Part shown: positions 25,111 to 33,650 of the stretch, piece by piece
How positions within the stretch are numbered: position 1 is the first letter of the stretch
How the letters are laid out: every line of letters starts with the position of its first letter
NCBI RefSeq assembly: GCF_004348535.1
Contig: NZ_SMJX01000056.1
Span: forward strand, 1-36,946
DNA length: 36,946 nucleotides
DNA from: Actinomadura sp. KC216
GTDB lineage: Bacteria > Actinomycetota > Actinomycetes > Streptosporangiales > Streptosporangiaceae
Direction: 5' to 3'
Translations under genes and position numbers: made by a program
Notes under the pieces: generated by a model
Told to the model about the DNA's origin: nothing
The model's database searches: none
Seen by the model: the letters and a program-made list of their open reading frames with translations, nothing else

Positions 25111-25965
25111 TCACTGCCGCGGGGCCCCGGTGGAGGCCAGGTCGAGCCGCCCGTACAGGAAGTCGGCGGCGTTCTCGATGACCAGGCTCACATCGATCAT
25201 CTCGTTGAGCGAGGCGGGCTGCGCGCCTCCGGCCCGCTCCACCAGCGTCAGCACCGCGTAGTGGCCGTAGGTCTTGGCGTAGGCGGCGCTGAACCCGCCG
25301 CCGGTCGCGGGCACGCCGGGCGCCGTCAGCAGGGTCGGCCAGCCCGCGTTCGTCCGCGGGTCGAGGTCGCGCAGGATCTGCTTGACGCCCTCGACGCCCG
25401 ACAGGTTGATCACGATGAAGTGGCCGACGTGTTTCTTGTCGGCGCTCACGTACACGGCGCGGGCGATCTGGTTGCAGCCGAACTTGGCGAGGTCGCCCTG
25501 CAGGCGGGCGCCCCAGGTCGCGGCCTTGCAGTCCGAGCTCAGGTCGGACGCGGCGAGCGTGAAGGAGTAGCCCGCGGACTTCAGGTTCTTGGCGGAGAAC
25601 GCCTCGCCCTCGGTGATCGCGCGGCCGTCGGCGGACCGCTCGGCGATCTGGCGGAAGCCCTCGCCGTTGTAGTCCGGCGTGTACGCGGTCGGGAGGACCT
25701 GCTTGGGGGCGGCCTTCTCCGCCGCGCCGCCGCCGGTCAGGACCAGGACGGCCACGACCGCGACGATCACGGCGACCAGCGCGGCGGCCACGCCGAACAG
25801 CAGCTTCGGACTGGGGAGCCGCCGGCCGGGCTTGTCGTCGTCCGGCCAGAAGTCGCGCCCGCGGCCCCTCCCCGGGGTCTTGCGGGAGCCTGCGTCACGA
25901 GCCTCGATCACGTCCGGGAGCTTAGCGGCCCCGGCACCTCTCGCGTGGCCAAAAGGGCGTTTCAT
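25111..25965 (-). CDS. Membrane-anchored protein of unknown function (paralogue 2)
   Basis: This 284-residue relative of the protein at 23942-24997 has a cytoplasmic basic stretch of about 50 residues, one helix (LLFGVAAALVAVIVAVVAVL), a short linker, and an outer domain. The outer domain contains SSDCKAATWGARLQGDLAKF then GCNQIARAVYVSADKKHVGH and a later strand VINLSGVEGVKQILRDLD. The two Cys residues align with those of the paralogue, whereas the cytoplasmic parts differ in length and composition. The ATG at 25965 has GGAA upstream; a GTG at 25911 is the alternative start. The spacing of 113 bp to the next gene allows co-transcription. No function can be assigned. Confidence 0.75.
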   Translation of the reverse strand: MKRPFGHARGAGAAKLPDVIEARDAGSRKTPGRGRGRDFWPDDDKPGRRLPSPKLLFGVAAALVAVIVAVVAVLVLTGGGAAEKAAPKQVLPTAYTPDYNGEGFRQIAERSADGRAITEGEAFSAKNLKSAGYSFTLAASDLSSDCKAATWGARLQGDLAKFGCNQIARAVYVSADKKHVGHFIVINLSGVEGVKQILRDLDPRTNAGWPTLLTAPGVPATGGGFSAAYAKTYGHYAVLTLVERAGGAQPASLNEMIDVSLVIENAADFLYGRLDLASTGAPRQ

Positions 25966-26013
25966 CCATATTCCGTGGTGGGCGGGCAGGCCCCGCGGGA
26001 CGGACCGTTCGGG

Positions 26014-26727
26014 TCAGCCCGTTCCGATCAGCGCGCCGACGCCGTAGGTGATCGCCGCGGCGGCGGCGCCGAACAGCAGCTGCCGCGTCCCGCCGAACCA
26101 CCAGGCCCGGGCCGTCACCCGCGACACCAGCGCGCCCGCGCCGAACAGCCCGAGCGCGGCGACGCCCGCCGCCGGCCACAGCGAGGACGCGCCCAGCAGG
26201 TACGGCAGCACCGGCAGCAGCGCCCCGACCGCGAACGACAGGAACGACGAGACCGCCGCCAGCGTCGGCGACGGCAGCTCGCCGGGCGTCACCCCGAGCT
26301 CCTCCTTGGTGTGCACCTGGAGGGCCTCGTCCGGGTCGCGGGACAGCTGCCGCGCGACCTCGGCGGCGGTGTCCGGGTCGACGCCGCGCGCCTCGAACAC
26401 CTCGGCCAGCTCCCGCTCCTCGGCCCCGGGATGGCGGGCGAGCTCGCGGCGCTCCACCTCGATCTCCGCCTCGGCCAGCTCCGACTGGGACGCGACCGAG
26501 ATGTACTCCCCCACCGCCATGGAGAACGCGCCCGCCGCCAGCCCGGCGAGGCCCGCGAGCAGCACGACCTGCCGGGACGCCTGGCCTCCCGCGACGCCCG
26601 CGATCAGGGCGAAGTTGGAGACCAGGCCGTCCATCGCGCCGAACACGGCGGGCCGCAGCCAGCCGCCGGTGACGTCGCGGTGCTGGTGGTGGCGCTCCGG
26701 GCGCACACCGGGCTTCCCGCCGCTCAT
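26014..26727 (-). CDS. VIT1/CCC1-family membrane protein
   Basis: This 237-residue protein is similar to VIT1/CCC1 iron/manganese transporters, which carry divalent metals across membranes. Two N-terminal helices contain LRPAVFGAMDGLVSNFALIAG and GLAAGAFSMAVGEYISVASQ. An acidic helical middle with ESE-rich runs (ELAEAEIEVERRELARH) follows, as in the family's metal-binding domain. Then come three C-terminal helices (about 155-237). The GAFSMAVGEY motif is diagnostic of the family. The start at ATG 26727 has GGGAG directly before it, closer than usual. It lies between lgt and the paralogous unknown genes, all on the same strand. The transported metal cannot be told from sequence. Confidence 0.88.
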   Translation of the reverse strand: MSGGKPGVRPERHHQHRDVTGGWLRPAVFGAMDGLVSNFALIAGVAGGQASRQVVLLAGLAGLAAGAFSMAVGEYISVASQSELAEAEIEVERRELARHPGAEERELAEVFEARGVDPDTAAEVARQLSRDPDEALQVHTKEELGVTPGELPSPTLAAVSSFLSFAVGALLPVLPYLLGASSLWPAAGVAALGLFGAGALVSRVTARAWWFGGTRQLLFGAAAAAITYGVGALIGTG

Positions 26728-26757
26728 CTCCCGCGCACCGGGCGCCCTCCCAGGTTC

Positions 26758-27963
26758 CTACTTCCCGTCCTTGACGGGCTCCCCTTCGGGTTCCTCTGCC
26801 TCTTCCGCTGCGTCTTCCTCTGCCCGCTCCGAGCCGGCGTCACCATCGGCCTTGGTGGCCCCGGTGTCCGCATCGTCGGCGTCGGCGTTGGTGTCGGCCT
26901 TGGTGGTGTCGACCTTGGTGTCGGCGGCGTCCTCCGGTCCTGTCTCCGCCTCCGCGTCGGCCTCCGCGACGGTCTCGGGCTCGTCGCCGGAATCGGGCTC
27001 CGGTGCCTCGGCGGTCTCTTCGGCCTTCGGCTCGACCTCCGTCGGCGCGTCGGCGTCGGCGTCCGCCTCGTCCTTCGGCGCGGAGCCGTCGTCCGGCTCC
27101 GTCCCGGCGGCGGCCGTGGCGGCGGCGCCGGACGCGGTCTCCTCGGCGGGGGCGCCGACGTTCTCCGGGCCGGTGCGGTTGCGGGCCTGGTACATGTAGG
27201 CGACCGCGCCGAGGAACAGGATGATCGACACCCAGTTGTTGAACCGCAGGCCGAGGACCTCGTGGGCCTCGTCGATGCGCAGCGCCTCGATCCAGGCGCG
27301 TCCCAGGGTGTAGCCGGCGACGTAGAGCGCGAACGCGCGGCCGTGCGTGAGGTTGTAGCGGCGGTCCGCCCAGATGACCAGGATCGCGACGCCGACGCAC
27401 CACAGGAACTCGTACAGGAACGTCGGGTGGTAGGTGGCGACGTCCTCGTACCCGGGCAGCCGGTTCTTGTCGATCTCGATGGCCCAGAAGGTGTCGAGCG
27501 GGCGGCCGTACAGCTCCTGGTTCCAGTAGTTGCCCCAGCGGCCGATGCCCTGCGCGAGGACGATGCCCGGTGCCACGGCGTCGGCTAGCGCGAGTATGGA
27601 GATCCCGCGCCGCCGGCAGGCGATGAGCGCGCCGACCGCGCCGAACCCGATCGCGCCCCAGATGCCGAGGCCGCCCTTCCATATCTCCAGCGCGCGGAGC
27701 GGGTCGGCGTTGTCGCCGAAGTAGCGCTGGTAGTCGGTGAGGACGTGGTAGACCCGCGCGCCGACCAGGCCGAACGGCACCGCCCACACGGCCACGTCGA
27801 CGATCACGCCGGGGGTGCCGCCCTTCGCGGCCCAGCGCCGTTCGCCCAGCCAGACGCAGACGACGATGCCGAGAATGATCATGACGGCGTAGGCGCGGAC
27901 CGGGACGGGCCCGAGGTTCCAGACACCCTGCGAGGGACTCGGAATATAAGCCAGCGGCTCCAT
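26758..27963 (-). CDS. lgt: Prolipoprotein diacylglyceryl transferase with long acidic tail
   Basis: Lgt transfers diacylglycerol from phosphatidylglycerol to the lipobox Cys of prolipoproteins, such as LivK encoded in this window. The catalytic core (about 1-260) is complete: GLVGARVYHVLTDYQ and the signature GIGRWGNYWNQELYGRPLD, then YHPTFLYEFLWCVG and RAFALYVAGYTLGRAWIEALR. Multiple membrane helices are visible. From about 265 to the stop at 401 there is a low-complexity tail made almost entirely of Ala, Glu, Asp, Thr, Gly and Pro. Long acidic tails also occur on mycobacterial Lgt. The ATG at 27963 fits the core start. A stable hairpin lies upstream at 28021-28049. Confidence 0.96.
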   Translation of the reverse strand: MEPLAYIPSPSQGVWNLGPVPVRAYAVMIILGIVVCVWLGERRWAAKGGTPGVIVDVAVWAVPFGLVGARVYHVLTDYQRYFGDNADPLRALEIWKGGLGIWGAIGFGAVGALIACRRRGISILALADAVAPGIVLAQGIGRWGNYWNQELYGRPLDTFWAIEIDKNRLPGYEDVATYHPTFLYEFLWCVGVAILVIWADRRYNLTHGRAFALYVAGYTLGRAWIEALRIDEAHEVLGLRFNNWVSIILFLGAVAYMYQARNRTGPENVGAPAEETASGAAATAAAGTEPDDGSAPKDEADADADAPTEVEPKAEETAEAPEPDSGDEPETVAEADAEAETGPEDAADTKVDTTKADTNADADDADTGATKADGDAGSERAEEDAAEEAEEPEGEPVKDGK

Positions 27964-28020
27964 GCCCGCGTACGTTACCGCCTCCGGAGCGCCGGTCGCG
28001 CCGTCTCGCGGGCGGAGCGC

Positions 28021-28049
28021 CGTCTCCGGCGCGGATCGCGCCGGAGACG
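28021..28049 (-). terminator. Perfect 13-bp hairpin between the DsbA-like gene and lgt
   Basis: CGTCTCCGGCGCG (28021-28033) and CGCGCCGGAGACG (28037-28049) pair perfectly around GAT. It lies 43-71 bp past the stop of the upstream gene and 58-86 bp before the lgt start. Flanking bases also carry a repeated GGCGGAGCG. It is a terminator or an attenuator of lgt. Confidence 0.65.
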
Positions 28050-28091
28050 CGGCGGAGCGTGCCGCTCCGGCGGCGGAGCGTGCCGGTTCCG

Positions 28092-28922
28092 CTACGCCGC
28101 CGGGTCGCCGCCGAGCGCCGTCCCGCCCGGGCGGGTGGCGCCGCCGGGAGCCGGGGCCGGGGCCCCGGCCGCCTTGGCGACGGCCTTCTTCAGCTCGTCC
28201 GGGGAACCGAGGACGTCGGGCTCGACCTTCCGCCCGTTCAGCGCCAGGTACGGGGTGGAGTCGACACCGGCCCGCCCGGCCTGCGCGCTCGCCTTCTCCA
28301 CCTCGTCGATCTTCTGGGAGCCGTTGACGCAGGCGGCGAACCCGGGATCGGTGGCGCCGAGCTCGGCGCCCCAGTCGATCAGGCGCGCGTTGCCGAAGCC
28401 CCGGTCGCCCTCGACGGGCTGCTCGGCGAAGAGCTTGTCGTGGTACCGCATCCAGATGCCGGACGGGACGCAGGCGGCGGCGTTCGCGGCCCGCCGCGAG
28501 TTCGACATCAGCGGCTCCTGCTGGAAGAGCTGGAACGGGCGGTAGACGACCTTGGCGCGGCCCTCGGCGGCGAGCTGCTTGAGCGTCCCGCCGATCCGCT
28601 CCTCCATCGCCTTGCACGCGGGGCACTGGAAGTCCTCGTACACGTCGACGACGGGCGCGGTGACGCCCGGCTGCGCCATCGCGACGGCGCCGAACGGCTC
28701 CCGGGCCGCCGGTGCCAGCGGCCCCTTGTAGGAGTCGGTGAGGGTCTCGCCGCCGCTGTCGCGCGAGACGGCCACGACCACCACCGCGATCACGACGGCC
28801 GCCGCGACGACGCCGCCGAGGACGACCACCAGCAGCCGCTGCCGCCGCTCCCGGGCCGCGGCCCGCCCCCGTTCGTCCCCGAGCCGCCGGCGTGCCGCGG
28901 TCCCGCTCCCCTGCTCGCTCAT
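28092..28922 (-). CDS. Membrane-anchored DsbA-like thioredoxin-fold protein 1
   Basis: This 276-residue protein has a basic cytoplasmic start, one helix (about 29-52), and an extracytoplasmic thioredoxin-fold domain of the DsbA/DsbG-like family. The active site is YEDFQCPACKAMEERI with Cys 100 and Cys 103 (CPAC). The cis-Pro loop is DSTPYLALNGRKV. It probably oxidises or isomerises disulfides in exported proteins. A Pro/Ala/Gly-rich tail follows the domain. The ATG at 28922 has GGGGGA 4 bp upstream. A second member with a CPIC site follows at 29095-29868 and a VKOR-type oxidase at 29928, so this block looks like a complete oxidative-folding set. Confidence 0.9.
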   Translation of the reverse strand: MSEQGSGTAARRRLGDERGRAAARERRQRLLVVVLGGVVAAAVVIAVVVVAVSRDSGGETLTDSYKGPLAPAAREPFGAVAMAQPGVTAPVVDVYEDFQCPACKAMEERIGGTLKQLAAEGRAKVVYRPFQLFQQEPLMSNSRRAANAAACVPSGIWMRYHDKLFAEQPVEGDRGFGNARLIDWGAELGATDPGFAACVNGSQKIDEVEKASAQAGRAGVDSTPYLALNGRKVEPDVLGSPDELKKAVAKAAGAPAPAPGGATRPGGTALGGDPAA

Positions 28923-29005
28923 CGATCCCCCGATCGCCACTGTGCGTGATTGCTCGCTTACACGAGCGTAGCGGGGCGGGGCGTCACCGGGCGGTGAAAA
29001 GCGCG

Positions 29006-29053
29006 GCGCCGCGCCGTCCCCCCACCGTGAGACGGGGAGGGGCGGCGCGGCGC
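29006..29053 (-). terminator. Terminator of the second DsbA-like gene
   Basis: GCGCCGCGCCG (29006-29016) pairs with CGGCGCGGCGC (29043-29053); inside, CCCC and GGGG runs can extend the structure. It starts 42 bp past the stop of the DsbA-like gene at 29095 on the minus strand. Confidence 0.65.
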
Positions 29054-29094
29054 TCAGGCGCGTCGGCGCCAGGGGCGGTGCGGGCGGTGCGTCA

Positions 29095-29868
29095 CTAGCC
29101 GGCGGCGCGGGCCGAGTCGATGGCCGCGCGCAGGGCGCCCGGGTTCATGGCCTGGTTCGTGTCCATCTTCTGGCCGTTGAGGAACACCGTCGGGGTGCCG
29201 TCGACGCCGCGGGTCTGCAGGGCGTACTTGGTCATCGCGTCGACCTGGGGCTTCTTCTGCTCGTCTCGCACGCACTTCTCGAAGTTCGCGTCGGTGACGC
29301 CGATGTCCTTGCCCCACTTGACGAGGTCGTCGGGCGCGAAGCCCTCGTCGCCCTCGGCGGGCTGGAACCGGTAGAGCGTCTCCTGGTAGGAGACCCACTT
29401 GTCGGCCGGGACGCAGAGCGCCGCCGCCGCCGAGCGCAGCGAGTTGATCCTGATCGGGTCCTTCTGCTGGCCGAAGAGGTGGAACGGCCGGTAGACGACC
29501 TTGACCTTGCCCTCCAGCGCGAGCTGCTGGACGGTCTTGCCGGTGGACTCCTCGAACTGCTTGCAGATCGGGCACTGGAAGTCCTCGAAGATCTCCAGCT
29601 CCGGCTTGGTCACCCCGGCCTTGGCCATGACGATGGAGCCGTCCGCCTGGCGGCTGAGCGGGGCGAGCGCGCCCTTGTGCGCCTCGGCCCGCCCGCTCTT
29701 GCGCTGCTGGTCGACGATCAGGACGGTCCCGACCACGATGACCGCCACCGCGACCACCGAGCCGAGGACGATCGCGAGCAGCCGCCGCTGCTTGGAACGC
29801 GACTCCTGCCGCTTTCGCTCGGCGGCCAGGCGCTCGCGCGCGGACCGCTCCCGTGCGGCCTTGCTCAT
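29095..29868 (-). CDS. Membrane-anchored DsbA-like thioredoxin-fold protein 2
   Basis: This 257-residue paralogue of the protein at 28092-28922 has a highly charged cytoplasmic start with many Arg/Lys/Glu (about 1-28), one helix (about 29-52), and a thioredoxin-fold domain. The active site is FEDFQCPICKQFEEST with Cys 99 and 102 (CPIC), and the cis-Pro loop is GVDGTPTVFLNGQKM. It should act in the cell envelope as a disulfide oxidase or isomerase. The ATG at 29868 has AGGAGA 6 bp upstream. The VKOR-type gene lies 59 bp upstream on the same strand, so VKOR and this protein are probably one transcript and a redox pair. Confidence 0.92.
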   Translation of the reverse strand: MSKAARERSARERLAAERKRQESRSKQRRLLAIVLGSVVAVAVIVVGTVLIVDQQRKSGRAEAHKGALAPLSRQADGSIVMAKAGVTKPELEIFEDFQCPICKQFEESTGKTVQQLALEGKVKVVYRPFHLFGQQKDPIRINSLRSAAAALCVPADKWVSYQETLYRFQPAEGDEGFAPDDLVKWGKDIGVTDANFEKCVRDEQKKPQVDAMTKYALQTRGVDGTPTVFLNGQKMDTNQAMNPGALRAAIDSARAAG

Positions 29869-29927
29869 GGGGTTTCTCCTATTGCGTATGGGCCGCGCCG
29901 GCACCGTGCGGCGCGGTCACGGCGAGA

Positions 29928-30419
29928 CTAGTCGACTTGACCGATCCGCCGGAATTCGTCGATGAGAACGAGAAGGAAGAGCAGGACGGTCACGACGTGC
30001 ACCCCGGTGCACCACAGGCAAATTTTGTGCAAGATTGCCAATTCCACGGTGACGAGGTAAACGACGAAGAGGACGCCGACCGACACGCTCGCCACCCGTC
30101 CCCAGCGCAGCGGCGGCCAGGTCGACCGCAGCGCCCACGGGGTGATCAGCGCGGCGAACGAGACGAAGAACGCCAGGCCGAGCAGCGGCATCGGGATCCC
30201 TGCCAGCGTCGAGTAGTCGCTGGTGGTCACCGCGTGGCAGTCGACGGTCTTGGACGCCGAGCACACCAGCGCGCCTTCGTCGTAGTGCGTGATCGCCAGG
30301 TAGACGGAGATCCCGAACCCGGCGATCGTGAGGATCCAGGCCGTGACCAGGAACCATGCGGGCGGCAACGGCGGCGCGGCCGTGCCGGCCTCGTCCTTCG
30401 CCGTCATCTCTTGCGTCAT
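29928..30419 (-). CDS. Vitamin K epoxide reductase (VKOR)-family oxidase
   Basis: This 163-residue integral membrane protein reoxidises DsbA-type partners and passes electrons to a quinone, the actinobacterial counterpart of DsbB. Four hydrophobic segments are visible. The quinone-site Cys pair is in HKICLWC (Cys 134 and 137), and the loop Cys pair is in LVCSASKTVDCHAV (Cys 53 and 61), followed by the conserved Ser in TTSDYSTLAGIP. All four catalytic Cys are present. The ATG at 30419 has a purine-rich GGAAGGA about 10 bp upstream. It lies directly before a DsbA-like gene, which is its likely substrate. Confidence 0.93.
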   Translation of the reverse strand: MTQEMTAKDEAGTAAPPLPPAWFLVTAWILTIAGFGISVYLAITHYDEGALVCSASKTVDCHAVTTSDYSTLAGIPMPLLGLAFFVSFAALITPWALRSTWPPLRWGRVASVSVGVLFVVYLVTVELAILHKICLWCTGVHVVTVLLFLLVLIDEFRRIGQVD

Positions 30420-30563
30420 CGTGATCCTTCCAGGACCGTCTCACCCGGCGAACACACCTTACGGGAGAGCGGCGGCAGCACAAGCACGACACGGAGGCGG
30501 CGTCCGCACGATCGCGGCCCGCCCGCCGCCCGCTCGGCAGACCCGCACAACACGCCCGCCGGG

Positions 30564-30595
30564 CGCCCGCCGGACGGCGCGGCGCCCGGCGGGCG
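30564..30595 (-). terminator. Candidate terminator of the trp operon
   Basis: CGCCCGCCGG (30564-30573) and CCGGCGGGCG (30586-30595) form a 10-bp stem with a 12-nt loop about 80 bp beyond the trpA stop. The right arm runs into the last unit of the 18-bp tandem repeat. Confidence 0.55.
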
Positions 30596-30678
30596 GTGGA
30601 CGGTCAGCGGGCGGTGGACGGTCAGCGGGCGGTGGACGGTCAGCGGGCGGTGGACGGTCAGCGGGCGGTGGACGGTCA
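30589..30678. repeat. Five perfect 18-bp tandem repeats starting at the trpA stop codon
   Basis: The unit on the plus strand is GCGGGCGGTGGACGGTCA, present five times without a mismatch. On the minus strand it reads TGACCGTCCACCGCCCGC, and the first unit's TGA is the trpA stop codon. Since 18 is a multiple of three, every unit gives another in-frame stop. The perfect identity suggests recent slippage, so copy number may vary between strains. Confidence 0.97.
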
Positions 30679-31500
30679 GCGGGGGGCGCGGACGCCCTCG
30701 GCCAGCTCCCCGGTGAGCGCGCGGACGCCGGCCAGCCCGGACGCGAGGTCGGGCGCGTCCAGCAGGCGGCGGACGAACGCCGACCCGACGATCACCCCGT
30801 CGGCGAACCGGGCGACCTCCGCGGCCTGCGCGCCGGTCCCGACGCCGAGCCCGAGCCCGACCGGCAGCCCGGTCCCGGCCTTGTCGATCACGGCGCGGGT
30901 CCGCTCCACCAGGCGCGGGGCGCCGGTGTCGACGGCGGTGCGGGCGCCGGTGACGCCCATCAGCGACGCCGCGTACACGAACCCGCGGGACACCCCGGTG
31001 ATCTTCTCGATGCGCTCGTCGGTGGAGCTGAGCGCGACGAGGAACACCCGGTCGAGGCCCTGCGGGCCGCCGTGCGCGTCGGACGCCTCCAGCCACGCGC
31101 CGCCCTCCTCGGGCGTGAGGTCGGGCGTGATGAGGCCCGCACCCCCGGCGGAGGCGAGATCGCGGGCGAACCGGTCGACGCCGTAGTGGTCGACGGGGTT
31201 CCAGTACGTCATGACGAGGGTGGGGACGCCGGTGGCGGCGACGGCCTCGACCGTCCGGAACACGTCGGCGACGCGGACGCCGCCGACGAGCGCCTGGTGG
31301 ACGGCGTCCTGGATGGTGGGGCCGTCCATCATCGGGTCGGTGTAGGGCAGCCCGATCTCGATGACGTCGCAGCCCGCGTCGACCATGGTCTTCAGGGCGT
31401 CGATGGAGCCGTCCACGGTGGGGAACCCGGCGGGCAGGTAGCCGACGAGCGCGGCGCGCCCCTCGGCCTTGGCCTTGTCGTAGGCGGTCTGGGCGCTCAT
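30676..31500 (-). CDS. trpA: Tryptophan synthase alpha subunit
   Basis: It cleaves indole-3-glycerol phosphate to indole and glyceraldehyde 3-phosphate, and indole is channelled to TrpB. The 274-residue TIM barrel has the catalytic acids in [17 protein letters not shown] (Glu 48 and Asp 59). It also has [33 protein letters not shown], the phosphate-binding [20 protein letters not shown] and [12 protein letters not shown]. The ATG at 31500 overlaps the trpB stop by 4 bp, so the two are coupled. The stop codon is the first base triplet of a five-copy 18-bp tandem repeat. It is the last gene of the trp block. Confidence 0.97.
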   Translation of the reverse strand: MSAQTAYDKAKAEGRAALVGYLPAGFPTVDGSIDALKTMVDAGCDVIEIGLPYTDPMMDGPTIQDAVHQALVGGVRVADVFRTVEAVAATGVPTLVMTYWNPVDHYGVDRFARDLASAGGAGLITPDLTPEEGGAWLEASDAHGGPQGLDRVFLVALSSTDERIEKITGVSRGFVYAASLMGVTGARTAVDTGAPRLVERTRAVIDKAGTGLPVGLGLGVGTGAQAAEVARFADGVIVGSAFVRRLLDAPDLASGLAGVRALTGELAEGVRAPR

Positions 31501-32720
31501 TCGCCTTCCCCTTCGGAGATGAGGCCGAAGAAGCCGGCGGCCGTGTGCATGTCCTTGTCGCCGCGTCCCGACAGGCACACGACGATCGTCGCGTCCGGGC
31601 CCAGCTCAGCACCGACCTTCAGCGCACCGGCCAACGCGTGCGCGGACTCGATGGCCGGGATGATGCCTTCGGTCCGGCAGAGCAGCGAGAACGCGTCCAT
31701 CGCCTCCGCGTCGGTGATCTCCCGGTACTCGGCGCGGCCGGAGTCGCGCAGCCACGCGTGCTCGGGGCCGACGCCGGGATAGTCGAGCCCGGCGGAGATC
31801 GAGTGGGTCTTCTGGGTCTGGCCGTCCTCGTCCTGCAGCAGGTAGGTGCGCATGCCGTGGATGACGCCGAGGGAGCCGCCGACCAGCGTCGCGGCGTGCC
31901 TGCCGGTGGGGACGCCGTCGCCGCCCGCCTCGAAGCCGAACAGCCGGACGGACTCGTCCGGGACGAAGGCGTGGAACGCGCCGATCGCGTTGGACCCGCC
32001 GCCGACGCACGCGACGACGGCGTCCGGCAGCGCGCCGGTCAGCTCCAGGCACTGCCGCCGCGCCTCGACCCCGATGATCCGCTGGAAGTCGCGGACCATC
32101 ATCGGGAACGGGTGCGGGCCCATCACGGAGCCGATGCAGTAGTGGGTGTTCTCGACGCTGGCGACCCAGTCGCGGAACGCCTCGTTGCAGGCGTCCTTGA
32201 GGGTGCGGCTGCCGGTCGTCACCGGGACGACCTCGGCGCCGAGCATCCGCATCCGCGCGACGTTGAGGGCCTGCCGCTCGGTGTCGACCTCGCCCATGTA
32301 GACGGTGCAGTCCAGGCCGAGCAGCGCCGCCGCCGTGGCGGTCGCGACGCCGTGCTGGCCCGCGCCCGTCTCGGCGATCACGCGGGTCTTGCCCATCCGG
32401 CGGGTCAGCAGCGCCTGCCCGAGCACATTGTTGATCTTGTGGGAGCCGGTGTGGTTGAGGTCCTCGCGCTTGAGGAGCACGCGGGCGCCCGCGCGCTCGG
32501 AGAAGCGCTTCGCCTCGGTCAGCAGGCTGGGACGGCCCGCGTAGTTCGCGAGGAGGTCGTCCAGCTCGGTGGTGAAGGCCGGGTCCTGCTTGGCGGTCTC
32601 GAACTCGCGGGTCAGCTCGTCGAGCGCCGCCATCAGCGCCTCCGGCGCGAACCGGCCGCCGAACGATCCGAAATGGCCCGTGGCATCGGGCACGGCACCG
32701 CGCGCGGTGTCGATGGTCAT
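31497..32720 (-). CDS. trpB: Tryptophan synthase beta subunit
   Basis: This PLP enzyme joins indole and serine to make tryptophan. The 407-residue protein has the Schiff-base Lys in [18 protein letters not shown] (K95), [20 protein letters not shown] with the catalytic Glu, and the phosphate loop [17 protein letters not shown]. The C-terminus has [12 protein letters not shown]. The length is usual for a standard TrpB1. The ATG at 32720 fits the family start. A 110-bp gap with a 17-codon micro-ORF separates it from trpC upstream, and the ATGA overlap couples it to trpA. Confidence 0.98.
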   Translation of the reverse strand: MTIDTARGAVPDATGHFGSFGGRFAPEALMAALDELTREFETAKQDPAFTTELDDLLANYAGRPSLLTEAKRFSERAGARVLLKREDLNHTGSHKINNVLGQALLTRRMGKTRVIAETGAGQHGVATATAAALLGLDCTVYMGEVDTERQALNVARMRMLGAEVVPVTTGSRTLKDACNEAFRDWVASVENTHYCIGSVMGPHPFPMMVRDFQRIIGVEARRQCLELTGALPDAVVACVGGGSNAIGAFHAFVPDESVRLFGFEAGGDGVPTGRHAATLVGGSLGVIHGMRTYLLQDEDGQTQKTHSISAGLDYPGVGPEHAWLRDSGRAEYREITDAEAMDAFSLLCRTEGIIPAIESAHALAGALKVGAELGPDATIVVCLSGRGDKDMHTAAGFFGLISEGEGE

Positions 32721-32754
32721 GGGAAAACGCGTCCTGTCGTGGAGAAGGGGCTTG

Positions 32755-32808
32755 TCACCGGGTCGGAGTGAAGCCCTGCCATCGCTCCCGGAGCGGTTCG
32801 ACCTGCAT
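32755..32808 (-). CDS. 17-codon micro-ORF between trpC and trpB
   Basis: The frame encodes [17 protein letters not shown] with one Trp, and GAGGG lies just upstream of its ATG. It fills half of the 110-bp gap. In Streptomyces coelicolor this spot holds trpM (trpX), a small protein that modulates Trp synthesis, but that is longer and I see no clear resemblance. It may be a leader peptide, a remnant, or chance. Confidence 0.3.
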   Translation of the reverse strand: MQVEPLRERWQGFTPTR

Positions 32809-32830
32809 GCCCTCAACCTTATCCAGTGAC

Positions 32831-33637
32831 TCAGCCACTCTGCCGCAGCGCAGGATGAGCCCCCGCGGCGACGAGGTCGGCGACGGCGGTGCGCGGGTCC
32901 TTGCCGATCACCAGGCTCTCCCCGACGAGCACCGCGTCGGCGCCGCTGGAGGCGTAGGCGAGCAGGTCGTGCGGGCCCCGCACGCCCGACTCGGCGATCT
33001 TCACGATGTCCTTGGGGATCCGCGGCGCGACCCGGGCGAACACGCCCCGGTCGACCTGCAGCGTCTTCAGGTCGCGCGCGTTCACGCCGATGACCTTGGC
33101 GCCCGCGTCGACGGCGCGGGCGGCCTCCTCCTCGGTGTGCGCCTCGACCAGCGGGACCAGCCCGATCGACTCGGCCCGCTCGACCAGCGACACCAGCGCG
33201 TCCTGCTCCAGGGCGGCGACGATGAGCAGCGCCATGTCGGCGCCGTGCGCCCGCGCCTCCCACAGCTGGTAGGACGTGACGATGAAGTCCTTGCGCAGGA
33301 CGCAGACGCCCACGTTCGCGCGGACCGCGGCGAGGTCCTCCAGGCTGCCGCCGAACCGGCGCCGCTCGGTCAGCACGCTGATCACCTTCGCGCCGCCGGA
33401 CTCGTAGTCGCGGGCGAGGGCGGCGGGGTCGGCGATCGCGGCGAGCGCGCCCTTGGACGGGCTGCTGCGCTTGACCTCCGCGATCACCGTGACGCCGGGC
33501 GCGCGCAGCGCGGCGAGCGCGTCCTTCGGGGCGGGGGCGGCCGCCGCCCGCTCCTTCAGGACGTCGAGCGGAACCTCACGCTGCCTTTCGGCGAGATCGG
33601 CCCGGACGCCCTCAATGATCTCGTCCAAAACGCTCAA
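32831..33637 (-). CDS. trpC: Indole-3-glycerol phosphate synthase
   Basis: It closes the pyrrole ring, converting carboxyphenylaminodeoxyribulose phosphate to indole-3-glycerol phosphate, the TrpA substrate. The 268-residue TIM barrel shows [17 protein letters not shown] (catalytic Lys), [46 protein letters not shown] and [20 protein letters not shown], then AVLVGESLV, all as expected. The start is TTG at 33637, which fits the family's MSVLDEI start, with GGGGG about 9 bp upstream. An 18-codon micro-ORF ends 13 bp before it. A TTG start suggests modest or coupled translation. Confidence 0.96.
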   Translation of the reverse strand: MSVLDEIIEGVRADLAERQREVPLDVLKERAAAAPAPKDALAALRAPGVTVIAEVKRSSPSKGALAAIADPAALARDYESGGAKVISVLTERRRFGGSLEDLAAVRANVGVCVLRKDFIVTSYQLWEARAHGADMALLIVAALEQDALVSLVERAESIGLVPLVEAHTEEEAARAVDAGAKVIGVNARDLKTLQVDRGVFARVAPRIPKDIVKIAESGVRGPHDLLAYASSGADAVLVGESLVIGKDPRTAVADLVAAGAHPALRQSG

Positions 33638-33650
33638 GGTCGCAGGCCCC

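Noticed and set aside
30589..30678. CRISPR array
   Set aside because: The units abut with no spacers, so it is a simple tandem repeat.
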